From Pseudomonas sp. FEN (GTDB lineage: Bacteria; Pseudomonadota; Gammaproteobacteria; Pseudomonadales; Pseudomonadaceae): a DNA stretch of 64,000 nucleotides. Made by a program: the position numbers and the translations under genes. The notes below the pieces were generated by a model. That model had not been told where the DNA came from. It made no database searches and saw only the letters and a list, made by a program, of their open reading frames with translations. Where the stretch lies: the NCBI RefSeq assembly GCF_904067045.1, contig NZ_CAJFDC010000014.1:310001-374000 (forward strand), in the 5' to 3' direction. Below are positions 37,349 to 45,934 of the stretch, piece after piece; position 1 is the stretch's first letter, and the number at the start of each line of letters is the position of its first letter.

Positions 37349-38167
37349 ATGAAGAAGAAAAAGCCGCAGGTTATCTTGCTGACCGGTGCCGCCAGCGGTA
37401 TTGGCGCGGCAAGTGCCACACATGCCATTTCGCTGGGCTACAGCGTGATGCTGGCGGATATCAACCTTCAAGGCGCCCGTGAACTGGCCGCCTCCCTGGG
37501 CGAAAAAGCTTGCGCCATCGGACTGGACATCTGCTCGGCGACTCAGTGGGATCAAGCGATCGAAAAGACCTACGATCACTTTGGTCAGCTCGATATTCTC
37601 ATCAACAATGCGGCCATCGTTTGCACCGGTTACGCTCGGGACGTACCACTGGAACAACACCAGCGAACCTTGAACACCAACTTCATGGGCCCCCTCACCG
37701 GCACCCTGGCGGTACTCAAGCGCTTCAATGAGCAAGGCCATGGCCATATCGTCACGGTGTGCAGCATGACCTCATTCATGCCTTTCCCGGGAATCGCCAG
37801 CTATGGGGCCTCGAAACAGGCACTGCGTGCCTTCCATCATGCACTCGCCCTGGAAGAGCGTCACGGACCGGTAAACTTTACCATCCTTCACCCAACCTCC
37901 ACGGAAACCCCGATGTTGGAACAGGAAGCACAGGATGACGCCGCGTCATTTGCTTTTGCCAGCGAATCGGTCACGCCTGAGTTCGTTGCTGAAACACTGT
38001 TCAAGGCCATCAAGAAGAAAACGGTAGAGGTGTTCATGCCCCCCGAACAAGCACGTGCAATACGCATGCTCGGAACAGACCCGAAGAAAATGCGCACCCT
38101 GTTCGACACCATGGAGGAAATCGGCAAGCAGGCACAACAGACAAGACGGACTGAAAGCCCTCTATAG
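37349..38167 (+). CDS. Short-chain dehydrogenase/reductase
   Basis: Classical SDR, 272 residues and the last gene of the five-gene operon. Visible are TGAASGIG, an acidic residue at the end of strand 2 (VMLADINLQG) favouring NAD, NNAA (ILINNAAIVCTG), the catalytic serine region TVCSMTSFMP and YGASK. The C-terminal extension (KKKTVEVFMPPEQARAIRML) is seen in several SDRs acting on hydrophobic substrates. A strong terminator follows 60 bases later. Confidence 0.88.
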   Translation: MKKKKPQVILLTGAASGIGAASATHAISLGYSVMLADINLQGARELAASLGEKACAIGLDICSATQWDQAIEKTYDHFGQLDILINNAAIVCTGYARDVPLEQHQRTLNTNFMGPLTGTLAVLKRFNEQGHGHIVTVCSMTSFMPFPGIASYGASKQALRAFHHALALEERHGPVNFTILHPTSTETPMLEQEAQDDAASFAFASESVTPEFVAETLFKAIKKKTVEVFMPPEQARAIRMLGTDPKKMRTLFDTMEEIGKQAQQTRRTESPL

Positions 38168-38226
38168 GCCCGAGAAACACAGCCCCTTCGGCAAGGACTT
38201 CGTATCGCGACAACGAAATGCCGTGC

Positions 38227-38265
38227 AGGATCGAGTGACACCCTGTCACTCGATCCTGATCTTTT
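38227..38265 (+). terminator. Intrinsic terminator of the five-gene operon
   Basis: Perfect 14-base-pair stem (arms 38227-38240 and 38244-38257) with a three-base loop, followed by GATCTTTT. It ends the 32435-38167 operon and separates it from the convergent SCP2/aldolase genes. Confidence 0.85.
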
Positions 38266-38357
38266 ACACTATTGCACTGCAAGCATTCCTGAACGGCTCA
38301 AACGAACTCAACATCAGCCCCTGTCACTCATCCTTGCTGGAAAATACTTGCGGACTA

Positions 38358-38654
38358 TTAACCCCGCTGAAAAACGGGCAACCATTGTAAAGCGGCCCCT
38401 GGATCACCCTTGATCTTGATTTTACCTTGCATAAACGCCACCGGGGCATTCAACTTACCGGCAACCAGACTTTCGAAATCCTTACGAGAAATAACAATGG
38501 TGGTATCGGCATCGATATCGTCGTTAGTCACTGTAGTCCCCGACACGGAAAGAAAGCCGACGTCCTTGAGACTGACTTTCAGGCTGGTGACAGGAATTGG
38601 ACCGCTCGTGACGGAAATTTTGAATTTTTCGGTAACTTCGGAAAGGTATTCCAT
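38358..38654 (-). CDS. SCP2-like sterol/lipid-binding domain protein
   Basis: Small protein of 98 residues resembling a stand-alone SCP2 sterol-carrier domain: DDIDADTTIVISRKDFESLV, AGKLNAPVAFMQGKIKIKGD and the terminal LQWLPVF. The ATG at 38652-38654 is chosen because GGAG lies 9 bases upstream and the domain starts there; an earlier ATG at 38684 has no ribosome site. Such proteins bind acyl-CoA or sterol-like molecules in the cytoplasm. It is downstream of the class II aldolase gene on the same strand. A hydrophobic ligand would fit the DUF1302/DUF1329/MMPL context. Confidence 0.75.
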   Translation of the reverse strand: MEYLSEVTEKFKISVTSGPIPVTSLKVSLKDVGFLSVSGTTVTNDDIDADTTIVISRKDFESLVAGKLNAPVAFMQGKIKIKGDPGAALQWLPVFQRG

Positions 38655-38765
38655 TTTAAGAAACTCCACTGCTAGATGTTCCATACTGAGAGTGCTCGGG
38701 GTGAACGAACATATTTTCCGGATCACAACTCGACTATTGAAATTGCATACGGGTGAAGGCACGAA

Positions 38766-39524
38766 TCAGGTCTTGTAATCGGCGTCCAGACGATCCAACT
38801 TGCGCAACAGTCCCGGCCAGACAAAACCTCCCCCCAAACCCTCAGTCTGTACAAGCGCCGCATCAGCGACGCCTTCAAGGATGCGCGGACCAATAGGAAG
38901 CAGGTCACCACCACCAGCCAAGGCAGCAATCTGGATCTGACAGGCGCTTTCAAAGATGTACATCGCCAGAAATGCATCCGCGATGGTTCGCCCGACCGTG
39001 AGCAACCCGTGGTTACGCAGCAGCAGAAAACTGCCCTGTCCCAGGTCGTGTTGGAGACGCGGCTTCTCCTCATCGTGCAGAGCGACACCTTCGTAATCGT
39101 GATAACCAAGGCCGGTAAGCACAAATGAAGACTGCTGCGAAATCGGCAGAAGTCCGGCTCGCTGGGCACTGACGCCCACCCCCGCACGGGTGTGGGTGTG
39201 CAGCACACACTGGACATCCGTACGTAGTGCATGGACAGCACTGTGAATCACGAAACCCGCTCGGTTCACAGTGAACCCAGTCTCACGGACCTGATGCCCC
39301 TCTTGATCTACCAGCACCAGGGAAGAGGCCGTGATCTCCTCGAAAAGGAGCCCGTAGGGGTTGATCAGAAAATGATGTTCCGGGCCTGGGACACGGGCAC
39401 TGATGTGGGTGAACACCAGATCCGTCCAACCATACAAAGCAACCAGTCGATAACATGCTGCCAAATCACATCGCAGTTGCCACTCCTGCTCACTCACTTG
39501 CGCCTTGAGCGAAGGCATCTCCAT
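38766..39524 (-). CDS. Class II aldolase/adducin-family protein
   Basis: Zinc-dependent class II aldolase/epimerase fold, 252 residues. Zinc ligands are visible as HTHTRAG and the later histidine in LLRNHGLLTVG, and the family start is CDLAACYRLVALYGWTDLVF. The ATG at 39522-39524 has an excellent AAGGAG 6 bases upstream, so a longer frame to 39638 is rejected. Relatives act as aldolases, epimerases or decarboxylases, and many close to this type are uncharacterised. It is divergent from the AraC gene, which may control it. Confidence 0.87.
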   Translation of the reverse strand: MEMPSLKAQVSEQEWQLRCDLAACYRLVALYGWTDLVFTHISARVPGPEHHFLINPYGLLFEEITASSLVLVDQEGHQVRETGFTVNRAGFVIHSAVHALRTDVQCVLHTHTRAGVGVSAQRAGLLPISQQSSFVLTGLGYHDYEGVALHDEEKPRLQHDLGQGSFLLLRNHGLLTVGRTIADAFLAMYIFESACQIQIAALAGGGDLLPIGPRILEGVADAALVQTEGLGGGFVWPGLLRKLDRLDADYKT

Positions 39525-39753
39525 TTGAATCTCCTTACCGTTTGGGTTCTTATTGTGTTGCTCACATAAATCCTGCACGGTAAGCATAAGGCGAGACAAC
39601 GGGCTTCCCTGTTGCTCAAACGGACAGCAGAGAGTCATTTCAGGTCAGCGTTAACAACTGAAATGGCGGCATTGAGCAATACGACTCGGCAAAGCGTAAA
39701 CAGGCGCGTACACCCCTGCGAATAGCGCTAGAATTAGAAAAAAGGATAACCAG

Positions 39754-40770
39754 ATGGATGGTTCAGCACGTTATACAACAGCCAATCTGCATGTTTATCT
39801 ACTGCGTTGTCTTGCTGGCATGAGCAACGACTTTGGCATTGATCCCGCCCGCTTATGCCTGGGTCTTGGATTTGAAATAGCAGACCTTTCAGATCCTGAA
39901 TGTCGTGTTTCCTTTCGCCAGGCCAGTTCCATGATCAGGCGGGCTCTGGAAATGACCAAGAGTCGGGAGCGAGGGCTGGGGCTTGATATCGGTCTCAAAG
40001 AAACCATCGGCTCCATTGGCCTGGTGGGATACGCGATGCTCACCAGCCCTACGCTGGGAGAGGCCATCAGCCTGGGTGTAAAAATGCAAAGTCATGCCGG
40101 AACGCTACTGCAGCTCGACCGGGTCGATAGTGATGTGCATGTGTCGATTCGGGCTACCAGCCTGTTCCACGAACCCGATATACAGGTGTTTCTGGTTGAG
40201 GAAACCTTCGGTATCTTCCTGAATCTGGTGCGAACGTTGGTGGGTGATGCCTTCAACCCGACCTCTATCGAATTGACCTATCCAAAGCCCTCCTACGCGA
40301 CACAGTACGACCAGGTTTTCAAATGCCCGGTGCGTTATGAGCAAAAAGACAACCTATTTACGTGTGAAGCCCACTGGGCTGACAAAACGATCGCCACCTA
40401 TGATCCGCTAAGCCATCGACAGGCCCTGGAGTTTCTACAGATGACTGTCGCCCAACAATCGACGGAGAATGAATTCATTGAATCCATCGAGCGCATCATA
40501 CGCCGTGACCTTCGCCAAACGCCGGCACTGGCAGCCGTTGCAACGCAACTGTGCATGAGCGATAGAACCTTGCGCCGACGCCTGGCTGACCAAGGCCAGT
40601 CTTATCAGAACGTACTCGACCAGATCCGCAAGGATCGTGCGCTTGCCCTGTTAAGCAACTCGCGCCTGAGCATTGAAGAAGTGGCCTATGAAGTAGGCTT
40701 CAGCGATGCCCATAACTTTCGCCGGGCTTTCAAACGATGGACGGGGCATGGACCAAGGCAAACGCATTGA
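39754..40770 (+). CDS. AraC-family transcriptional regulator (Arabinose_bd-type N-terminal domain)
   Basis: 338 residues. The N-terminal domain is that of the OruR/ArgR-like AraC group (LGLDIGLKETIGSIGLVGYA, PTLGEAISLGVKMQSHAGTL). The C-terminal domain has two helix-turn-helix motifs: TPALAAVATQLCMSDRTLRR and LSIEEVAYEVGFSDAHNFRR followed by AFKRWTGHGP. It is divergent from the class II aldolase/SCP2 genes, so it is the likely activator of those and perhaps of the operon at 32435. It is the last gene before the left island boundary. Confidence 0.9.
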   Translation: MDGSARYTTANLHVYLLRCLAGMSNDFGIDPARLCLGLGFEIADLSDPECRVSFRQASSMIRRALEMTKSRERGLGLDIGLKETIGSIGLVGYAMLTSPTLGEAISLGVKMQSHAGTLLQLDRVDSDVHVSIRATSLFHEPDIQVFLVEETFGIFLNLVRTLVGDAFNPTSIELTYPKPSYATQYDQVFKCPVRYEQKDNLFTCEAHWADKTIATYDPLSHRQALEFLQMTVAQQSTENEFIESIERIIRRDLRQTPALAAVATQLCMSDRTLRRRLADQGQSYQNVLDQIRKDRALALLSNSRLSIEEVAYEVGFSDAHNFRRAFKRWTGHGPRQTH

Positions 40771-40865
40771 TCATCCTCGCTACTGTGCCGAAACGACTAA
40801 TGATCACGGCGCAATATTGAAACCAACCGCACTAGGTGACACTGCTCACCCCAAAAAACGCACAA

Positions 40866-40899
40866 ACAAAAACGCCACTCGATTGAGTGGCGTTTTTGT
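40866..40899. terminator. Strong bidirectional intrinsic terminator
   Basis: Perfect 15-base-pair stem (40866-40880 with 40885-40899), loop GATT, with A-rich and T-rich arms that allow termination in both directions. It lies 5 bases outside the tRNA-like repeat at 40904. It may originally have been the terminator following the tRNA-Gly gene before the island separated them. Confidence 0.85.
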
Positions 40900-40903
40900 G
40901 TAT

Positions 40904-40925
40904 TTGGAGCGGAAAACGAGACTCG
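40904..40925. repeat. Distal attachment-site copy (tRNA-Gly 3'-end duplicate)
   Basis: TTGGAGCGGAAAACGAGACTCG-type sequence matching the tRNA-Gly 3' end at 63689-63710 with a single G-to-A change. It ends exactly where similarity to the rest of the tRNA stops. It lies immediately after the terminator at 40866-40899. Confidence 0.8.
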
Positions 40926-41181
40926 CATCTGGTGTCCGACTCATTGAAATCTAAGGGTTTTCTTTTCTTGCTGAAGCAAGAAAGGACTCAACTCTGGACT
41001 TGTTCTTGGGGTGTATCAAGGGCCAAGCAGGAGGTATACGTCCGGCCAAGTCATCTTGCCCTCTTCGGAAACACAAGACATTGCTCTGGGGCCATCATGC
41101 AGCTCTCGACCGTGGATGCATACACGTGAAACGCATGGCCACGTCTTTAGATGCACTGAAGGGAAGTTCACCAACGAGGAA
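40926..41181. other. Island left margin without a recognisable gene
   Basis: Sequence between the attachment repeat and the IS3-like fragment. Frames extend through it but lack family resemblance; weak IS-like coding may begin near 41095 in a shifted frame. Nothing else is supported. Confidence 0.4.
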
Positions 41182-41496
41182 AGCCGTATCGCTTCGGATC
41201 AGGGCTCCCAATATGGCAGCGGCCAGTTTCGCCAGCGACTCTGGCGGTACCGCATGCGCCAGAGCATGAGTCGCCGGGGCAACTGCTACGACAACTCGCC
41301 GATGGAGCGTGTATTCCGGAGTTTGAAAACAGAATGGATACCAACCGTGGGCTACATGACAGCCCAAGAAGCGCATCAAGACATCAGCCATTATCGGATG
41401 TATCGGTACAACTGGATTCGGCCGCACCAATTCAACGCTGGGCTGGCGCCAGTTCAGGCTGAGAAAAAACTTAACGGCGTGTCCGAGATTAGCTGA
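41182..41496 (+). mobile_element. IS3-family transposase (OrfB) 3' remnant
   Basis: The frame encodes the C-terminal part of an IS3-group integrase-like transposase: SDQGSQYGSGQFRQRLWRYR, MRQSMSRRGNCYDNSPMERV, FRSLKTEWIPTVGYMTAQEA and YNWIRPHQFNAGLAPVQAEK. The DDE region is incomplete: the second Asp (SDQGSQY) and the Glu (NSPMERVF) are visible, but the first Asp and the HTH OrfA are gone. The fragment ends at its natural stop, so the 5' part was deleted. It marks an old recombination point at the island's left end. Confidence 0.85.
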
Positions 41497-41581
41497 CCAT
41501 TACAACTTAACCTGCCGAGGATCTGTGATGCAGAGTTCGATTTGAAAAATCTCAGCACTACATCACTGCCATAATAATCCC

Positions 41582-42013
41582 CTAGTCGGGGTGTTTGGGC
41601 GGTGCGATCTTGTTGATGCCGCTCCAATGTTCGGCGAGTTTTCCATCGCGGACGCGATAGGCATCGAACACGAAAAAGGGATAAGTGCGCTCCGGATCTT
41701 CCGGCTCGGGTTGGGGGAACTCACCCGCAATCACTACCATATCGCCCTCGGCAACAATGAGTGTTGGCGGCATGAAAAGGTCCGGCTGAACCGGCAGCGG
41801 CGGCAGGCCGTGAAATATTTCGGCCACGAAAGCCTCCAAGCCGGCGCGGCCGCTGGGCAGGTGAGTACTATGCTGCTGGTAGTCCTCGGTCACGAAATCC
41901 CTTACCGCTGCGGGATTCCGAGCATCGAACACATGTCTGTAGAAATCGATCACGAGCTGGCGGTTGTGAGCTGCCTGGTCCGTCGATTGGAATTGGTTGG
42001 TCATAGTCTTCAT
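41582..42013 (-). CDS. SnoaL-like (NTF2-fold) protein
   Basis: 143 residues of the SnoaL-like polyketide-cyclase superfamily: NRQLVIDFYRHVFDARNPAA, FVTEDYQQHSTHLPSGRAGL, VAEGDMVVIAGEF and AYRVRDGKLAEHWSGINKI. The HSTHLPSGR and DGKLAEHW stretches are the usual active-site histidine regions. Start assignment is uncertain: ATG at 42013 or 42004, both with modest ribosome sites. A similar protein is encoded at 47921-48442 beside the monooxygenases, so both may act on pathway intermediates. No reaction can be assigned. Confidence 0.78.
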   Translation of the reverse strand: MKTMTNQFQSTDQAAHNRQLVIDFYRHVFDARNPAAVRDFVTEDYQQHSTHLPSGRAGLEAFVAEIFHGLPPLPVQPDLFMPPTLIVAEGDMVVIAGEFPQPEPEDPERTYPFFVFDAYRVRDGKLAEHWSGINKIAPPKHPD

Positions 42014-42161
42014 ATTCCGAGTCAGAACATCACATGAACACAGGCCCCTGCTTCTTCGCGCGAAAGCCCACAATGATCAAGCTGACAGCCCTTCCATTGC
42101 TGCTTCGGCGCGTCAGGATTCTAGTTGGGGGAGTATGGCTGGCCAGAAAAGGAATGCGGAA

Positions 42162-42176
42162 GTCACAGAGGGTCAC
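42162..42176. promoter_or_regulatory. Direct-repeat box GTCAC-N5-GTCAC upstream of the SnoaL-like gene
   Basis: Two GTCAC pentamers with a 10-base period lie about 150 bases ahead of the SnoaL-like start. The same spacing occurs at 43884-43898 between the divergent TPR-protein and monooxygenase genes, suggesting one DNA-binding protein. The binding factor is unknown. Confidence 0.35.
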
Positions 42177-42202
42177 GTAACGGCTCTTCCTGTTGATAAG
42201 GC

Positions 42203-43834
42203 CTAGGAAGCGTTCAGACGAGCCGCGAATGAACTGAAATGTGGATGGGAGCGCAGGATATCGTAGACGGGCGAGGTGAGAAGCAGCAATTCCTGGATAT
42301 GAGTGCGTGACATGAGCGCTCGATCCAACCAATGGAAGGCTTGCTCCACCTCTCGCAGACCGAGGTGCATCAACGTCATCGCTGCCAAGTGGGCGCCCTC
42401 CGGATTAGCGCTACTGTCCTGCAAGACATTGAGCAGACGCCTTGCCTTGGCTTCCTGTCCGGCTTGGGCATAAGCGAAACCCAGATGCGCCAGGGCGATA
42501 GGATGTTCGTCCATCAGACGGCAGGCTTCCTCCAATTGAGCGATGGCACTGTTGGGGAGCCCGGCATATAGAAGACAGTCGCCCAGTAACAGCTTTACCG
42601 CATCGAACTCAGGCGCCAAAGCCACGGACCTCTGGGCGAACATGATCGCACCGTCGAAGTCGCGCATATGCATGCAGATCGCGGCCAACGAAGAAACAGC
42701 GAAGGCGGAACGCGGAGCCAGTTCCACCCCGCGCTCTGCGGCCTGGAATGCCTCCTGCAGCCGTCCGGATTGAAGATGCCCCAACCCCATCGCGGTATGG
42801 GGCAAACCGTCTGCCGGACTGGCGATGATCGCCTGGTTGAACATCATCGTCGCTTCGTCGGCATAGCCGGACGTGAGACGCCCAACGCCGAGGGCGACCT
42901 GTTCACCTGCCGTTCGGTCCTGGATCGCACCGCGTAAGTATTCCCGCAGCAACACGTTATCGCGCAGTACATATCGCGGCGCCATCTCGTCCTCACCGAT
43001 AGCCGCGCAGGGTATGGAACTGAGCCAGGTGTGAACGGAAGCGGCGACGTCGGTCGCGACCTTGCGTTGAAAGACCATCATGTCGTCCACCTGTTGTTCA
43101 TGGCGCCCCGACCAGACGCTCACATCCAGGGTTGGATCGATGATTCGCAGATTCAACCGATAGGTCCGCCCTTGCCGGAACAGGCTTCCTTCCATGACGT
43201 AGGACACTTGTGACGCTCGAGCGATAAGCGACAAATCCATCGCCGTTTGGCCGAATTTCTGGCTGGAACCCTGGGAAAGTACGGCCACGCTCGGCAGATT
43301 GGCGAGGTATAGGCTGATCTCGTCATGGAATGACGTGACCAGATCGGGCTCGTCAATGCTCAGCCCCGAGAAAGGCAAAATCAGCAACCGTGGCCGAGGC
43401 TGCACGCGCACAGGAGATCGCACCGTCGTCGTCTCAATGCTCCTGGCCTTGAATTGGAATCTTGGCGTGAATCCCCCTTTTGGCAACGAGATCCGTACCG
43501 GGTCCATCATACCTTCGGTCCGATAGTAGAGTTCCAGCCGCGTTCTTAGCCGCCACGCTTCGGTCCGCACGCTGGTATCGACCCGCGGGTCGAACCCCCC
43601 ATCGCGGCCGAACGCATCCACGGCGATATTGAATTGCTTCAGCCGATCACCGCGCCCGGCCAGCGTTTCGGACACGAGATATTGCAGCAACTCCCGCAGA
43701 CGTTTCGTGCGCTGGAAAGTTTCGCTTTGCAGCACTGCCTGAAGCGCCGCGATGACGCGCTCCTCTTGCAGATCGACGGTGGCGATGACACTCGGATGCA
43801 TGCTGTGCTCGTCCATGGTGCGGCAGATTGTCAC
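42203..43834 (-). CDS. TPR-repeat protein with a regulator-type N-terminal domain and TolB-like segment
   Basis: 543 residues. An N-terminal block (FQRTKRLRELLQYLVSETLA, FGRDGGFDPRVDTSVRTEAW, RISLPKGGFTP) is shared with adenylate-cyclase-like/CadC-like TPR proteins. A TolB/FlgO-like segment follows (RLLILPFSGLSIDEPDLV, YVMEGSLFRQGRTYRLNLRI), then TPR repeats from about residue 330 (GLPHTAMGLGHLQSGRLQEA, PIALAHLGFAYAQAGQEAKA). No transmembrane segment is evident, so it is probably cytoplasmic. GTG at 43834 with AGGA upstream is the likely start. Divergent from the first monooxygenase, it may be a regulator, but no classical HTH is seen. Confidence 0.72.
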   Translation of the reverse strand: MTICRTMDEHSMHPSVIATVDLQEERVIAALQAVLQSETFQRTKRLRELLQYLVSETLAGRGDRLKQFNIAVDAFGRDGGFDPRVDTSVRTEAWRLRTRLELYYRTEGMMDPVRISLPKGGFTPRFQFKARSIETTTVRSPVRVQPRPRLLILPFSGLSIDEPDLVTSFHDEISLYLANLPSVAVLSQGSSQKFGQTAMDLSLIARASQVSYVMEGSLFRQGRTYRLNLRIIDPTLDVSVWSGRHEQQVDDMMVFQRKVATDVAASVHTWLSSIPCAAIGEDEMAPRYVLRDNVLLREYLRGAIQDRTAGEQVALGVGRLTSGYADEATMMFNQAIIASPADGLPHTAMGLGHLQSGRLQEAFQAAERGVELAPRSAFAVSSLAAICMHMRDFDGAIMFAQRSVALAPEFDAVKLLLGDCLLYAGLPNSAIAQLEEACRLMDEHPIALAHLGFAYAQAGQEAKARRLLNVLQDSSANPEGAHLAAMTLMHLGLREVEQAFHWLDRALMSRTHIQELLLLTSPVYDILRSHPHFSSFAARLNAS

Positions 43835-43883
43835 ATCCTATTCCTTTTTTGGGTTCATACCGCATAGCGCCGCGAGCGGATAG

Positions 43884-43898
43884 GTCACATCACGTCAC
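43884..43898. promoter_or_regulatory. Direct-repeat box GTCAC-N5-GTCAC in the divergent promoter region of monooxygenase 1
   Basis: Two GTCAC pentamers with the same 10-base period as at 42162-42176. The box lies 50 bases upstream of the TPR-protein gene and 114 bases upstream of the first monooxygenase. A common regulator is inferred, and the evidence is only the repeated geometry. Confidence 0.4.
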
Positions 43899-44011
43899 AA
43901 ATGCCATCGGCCCTCAGGCCTGTATCAGCGTAACCCTCTGAGACTTCGTTTCTGCGCGAGATGGGCGGCACTATCTTCGTCGTGTTCAACCCCAACGAAA
44001 ACGACAATAAA

Positions 44012-45307
44012 ATGAACCCACTCAGCAAGCTCAACACGCCGGCGGATTCCAACGCCGGATCCGGCGCACCGCCTGTCAATACCCCTGGCCCCAGCCCTGA
44101 AGCAGTGAAGATGCGGGACGCGATCCTGGCGCTGACACCGCTTCTGCGCGAAACCGCGTGGGAAAGCGAGAAAGCGACGGCGCTCGTACCCGAAGCATTG
44201 CGGGCGCTGGACCAGACCGGGTTTTTCCGCACCACGTTACCGGCAAAATTCGGCGGTTCGGCCTTCGGCGCACGCGACCTGGTAGAGGTGATCGCCGCTG
44301 CGTCCTATGCTGACGGCTCAGCCGGCTGGAGTGGCTTCGCGGCCTCCGGCATCCGCCTGGTTCTCGCTTTCAGCCAGCAGGCCGTCGACGAAGTTTCGGC
44401 GCAGATCATGGATTGGGTCGGGCCGGCCGCCGTGGGGGCTTCGATCTTTTCCAACATCGTCGGGCAGGCCAGACGCACCGACGAAGGGTTCCTGGTCACA
44501 GGTAAGTGGATGTACGGCAGCGGCTGTAGTTATGCCGCATGGGCAGTGGTCGGCATCGAATGGCAAGAAGAGGATAACAAGCCCGTTCGCGGCTTGGCGC
44601 TGATTTCCCGGGAGCAGTACGAGATCCTTGACGACTGGCATGTCATGGGCATGGCCGCGAGCTCAAGCAACAGCATCGTGGCCCGTAACGAGATCTTCGT
44701 TCCGGCCTATCGCGTGGTCCGCCATGCCGACCTGCCTGTCGCCCTGGGCGCTATCGCGCAGAAATATGAAGGGCTCACTTACCGGATGGGTCCCTTGGCG
44801 ACCATGCTGTCCACGGCGCTCGCCAACATTGCCATTACCCTCGGGATGGCAAGGGGCTGTCTTGATTGCTTCATCGAACAGGCCAACAAGCGGGTGCCGT
44901 TCAACCTGCCTTATGAAACGGTCGCGACGATGCCGTCAACCCAGGTCGTTGCAGGACGGGCACACGCCATGATCAAAGCCGCCGAGGCGTTGATCCTGCA
45001 GACGGCCGACGAAGTTGATGCGCGCACCCTGCGCGCAGAAGACTTCATGCCTCGCGAGGAGTCGCTCGCCACGATGAGCCTGGTCTACGCCGCGAATCTC
45101 TGCGGCGAGGCTATTGACGAAATGCAGCTTTGCATCGGTTCTTCGACCGTCAGCCTACGCAACCCCATTCAACGCTTCGCTCGGGACGCACGGGTGATGC
45201 TGACCCATGGCGCCATCCGGCGGGATCCGGCAGCAGAAATCGCGGGACGACATGTTCTTGGTCTTCCGCCCTTCAACATGTTCGCTGGCGGCTTGGCACA
45301 GCGCTAA
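44012..45307 (+). CDS. Acyl-CoA dehydrogenase-fold flavin-dependent monooxygenase 1
   Basis: 431 residues of the HsaA/DszC-type group D flavin monooxygenases (Acyl-CoA_dh_2 C-terminus). These use FMNH2 or FADH2 supplied by a reductase to hydroxylate aromatic or heteroaromatic rings. Landmarks: LDQTGFFRTTLPAKFGGSAF, SYADGSAGWSGFAASGI, GKWMYGSGCSYAAWAVVGIE, YEILDDWHVMGMAASSSNSI and C-terminal SSTVSLRNPIQRFARDARVM, LTHGAIRRDP. Two similar proteins follow at 46542 and 48450. The ATG at 44012 gives an N-terminus matching its paralogues; an ATG at 43961 is possible. A nitroreductase and an FMN reductase follow at once. Confidence 0.85.
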   Translation: MNPLSKLNTPADSNAGSGAPPVNTPGPSPEAVKMRDAILALTPLLRETAWESEKATALVPEALRALDQTGFFRTTLPAKFGGSAFGARDLVEVIAAASYADGSAGWSGFAASGIRLVLAFSQQAVDEVSAQIMDWVGPAAVGASIFSNIVGQARRTDEGFLVTGKWMYGSGCSYAAWAVVGIEWQEEDNKPVRGLALISREQYEILDDWHVMGMAASSSNSIVARNEIFVPAYRVVRHADLPVALGAIAQKYEGLTYRMGPLATMLSTALANIAITLGMARGCLDCFIEQANKRVPFNLPYETVATMPSTQVVAGRAHAMIKAAEALILQTADEVDARTLRAEDFMPREESLATMSLVYAANLCGEAIDEMQLCIGSSTVSLRNPIQRFARDARVMLTHGAIRRDPAAEIAGRHVLGLPPFNMFAGGLAQR

Positions 45308-45331
45308 CGGCTTCATACAGAGAAAAACGAT

Positions 45332-45934
45332 ATGTCCAGTTCTACTAACAACCGCTCGTCAACTTACGCCATCGATCCGATCTTTCTGGAACGCTGGTCT
45401 CCACGCGCTTTCGATCGGGACGCAGTCATTTCCGACCAAGACCTGATGACCATCTTCGAAGCGGCGCATTGGGCACCTTCCTCTTTCAACTCGCAACCCT
45501 GGCGCTTCATATATGCCCGCAAGGATACGCCGGAATGGTCGCGTCTGTTCGATCTTCTCGTGCCCATGAACCAGGGTTGGGCTGTCGGAGCCTCGGCGCT
45601 GGTCGTGCTCGTGTCAGCCACAACCGCACAGCCACCAGGTGCCCCCGGGCCGATGCCCTCCTACAGCCATTCATTCGATGCCGGCGCAGGCTGGGCTTAT
45701 CTCGCGTTGCAAGCGACGCGGCTTGGTTGGCACGCACATGCGATGGCCGGGTTCGATGTCGAGCGCGCTTACGAAGCGCTCGACGTGCCCAAAACCTACC
45801 GGGTCGAAACAATTATCGCCATCGGCAGGTTGGGGGATAAGAGCCTGCTCCCCCCTCCATTGCAGGAGCGCGAGCAGCCAAACGGTCGCCGGCCAGTCGA
45901 GGAACTGGTGATGGAAGGAGGATTCCACTCATGA
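45332..45934 (+). CDS. Nitroreductase-family flavoprotein
   Basis: FMN-dependent nitroreductase-fold protein, 200 residues: FLERWSPRAFDRDAVISDQD, EAAHWAPSSFNSQPWRFIYA and the dimer region HSFDAGAGWAYLALQATRLG. Relatives reduce nitro groups, quinones or flavins, or remove halides reductively. Between a group D monooxygenase and an FMN reductase it could act as quinone reductase on a hydroxylation product, as the nitroreductase-like TcpB does in chlorophenol pathways (analogy, not homology evidence). It overlaps the next gene by 4 bases (ATGA). Confidence 0.87.
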   Translation: MSSSTNNRSSTYAIDPIFLERWSPRAFDRDAVISDQDLMTIFEAAHWAPSSFNSQPWRFIYARKDTPEWSRLFDLLVPMNQGWAVGASALVVLVSATTAQPPGAPGPMPSYSHSFDAGAGWAYLALQATRLGWHAHAMAGFDVERAYEALDVPKTYRVETIIAIGRLGDKSLLPPPLQEREQPNGRRPVEELVMEGGFHS

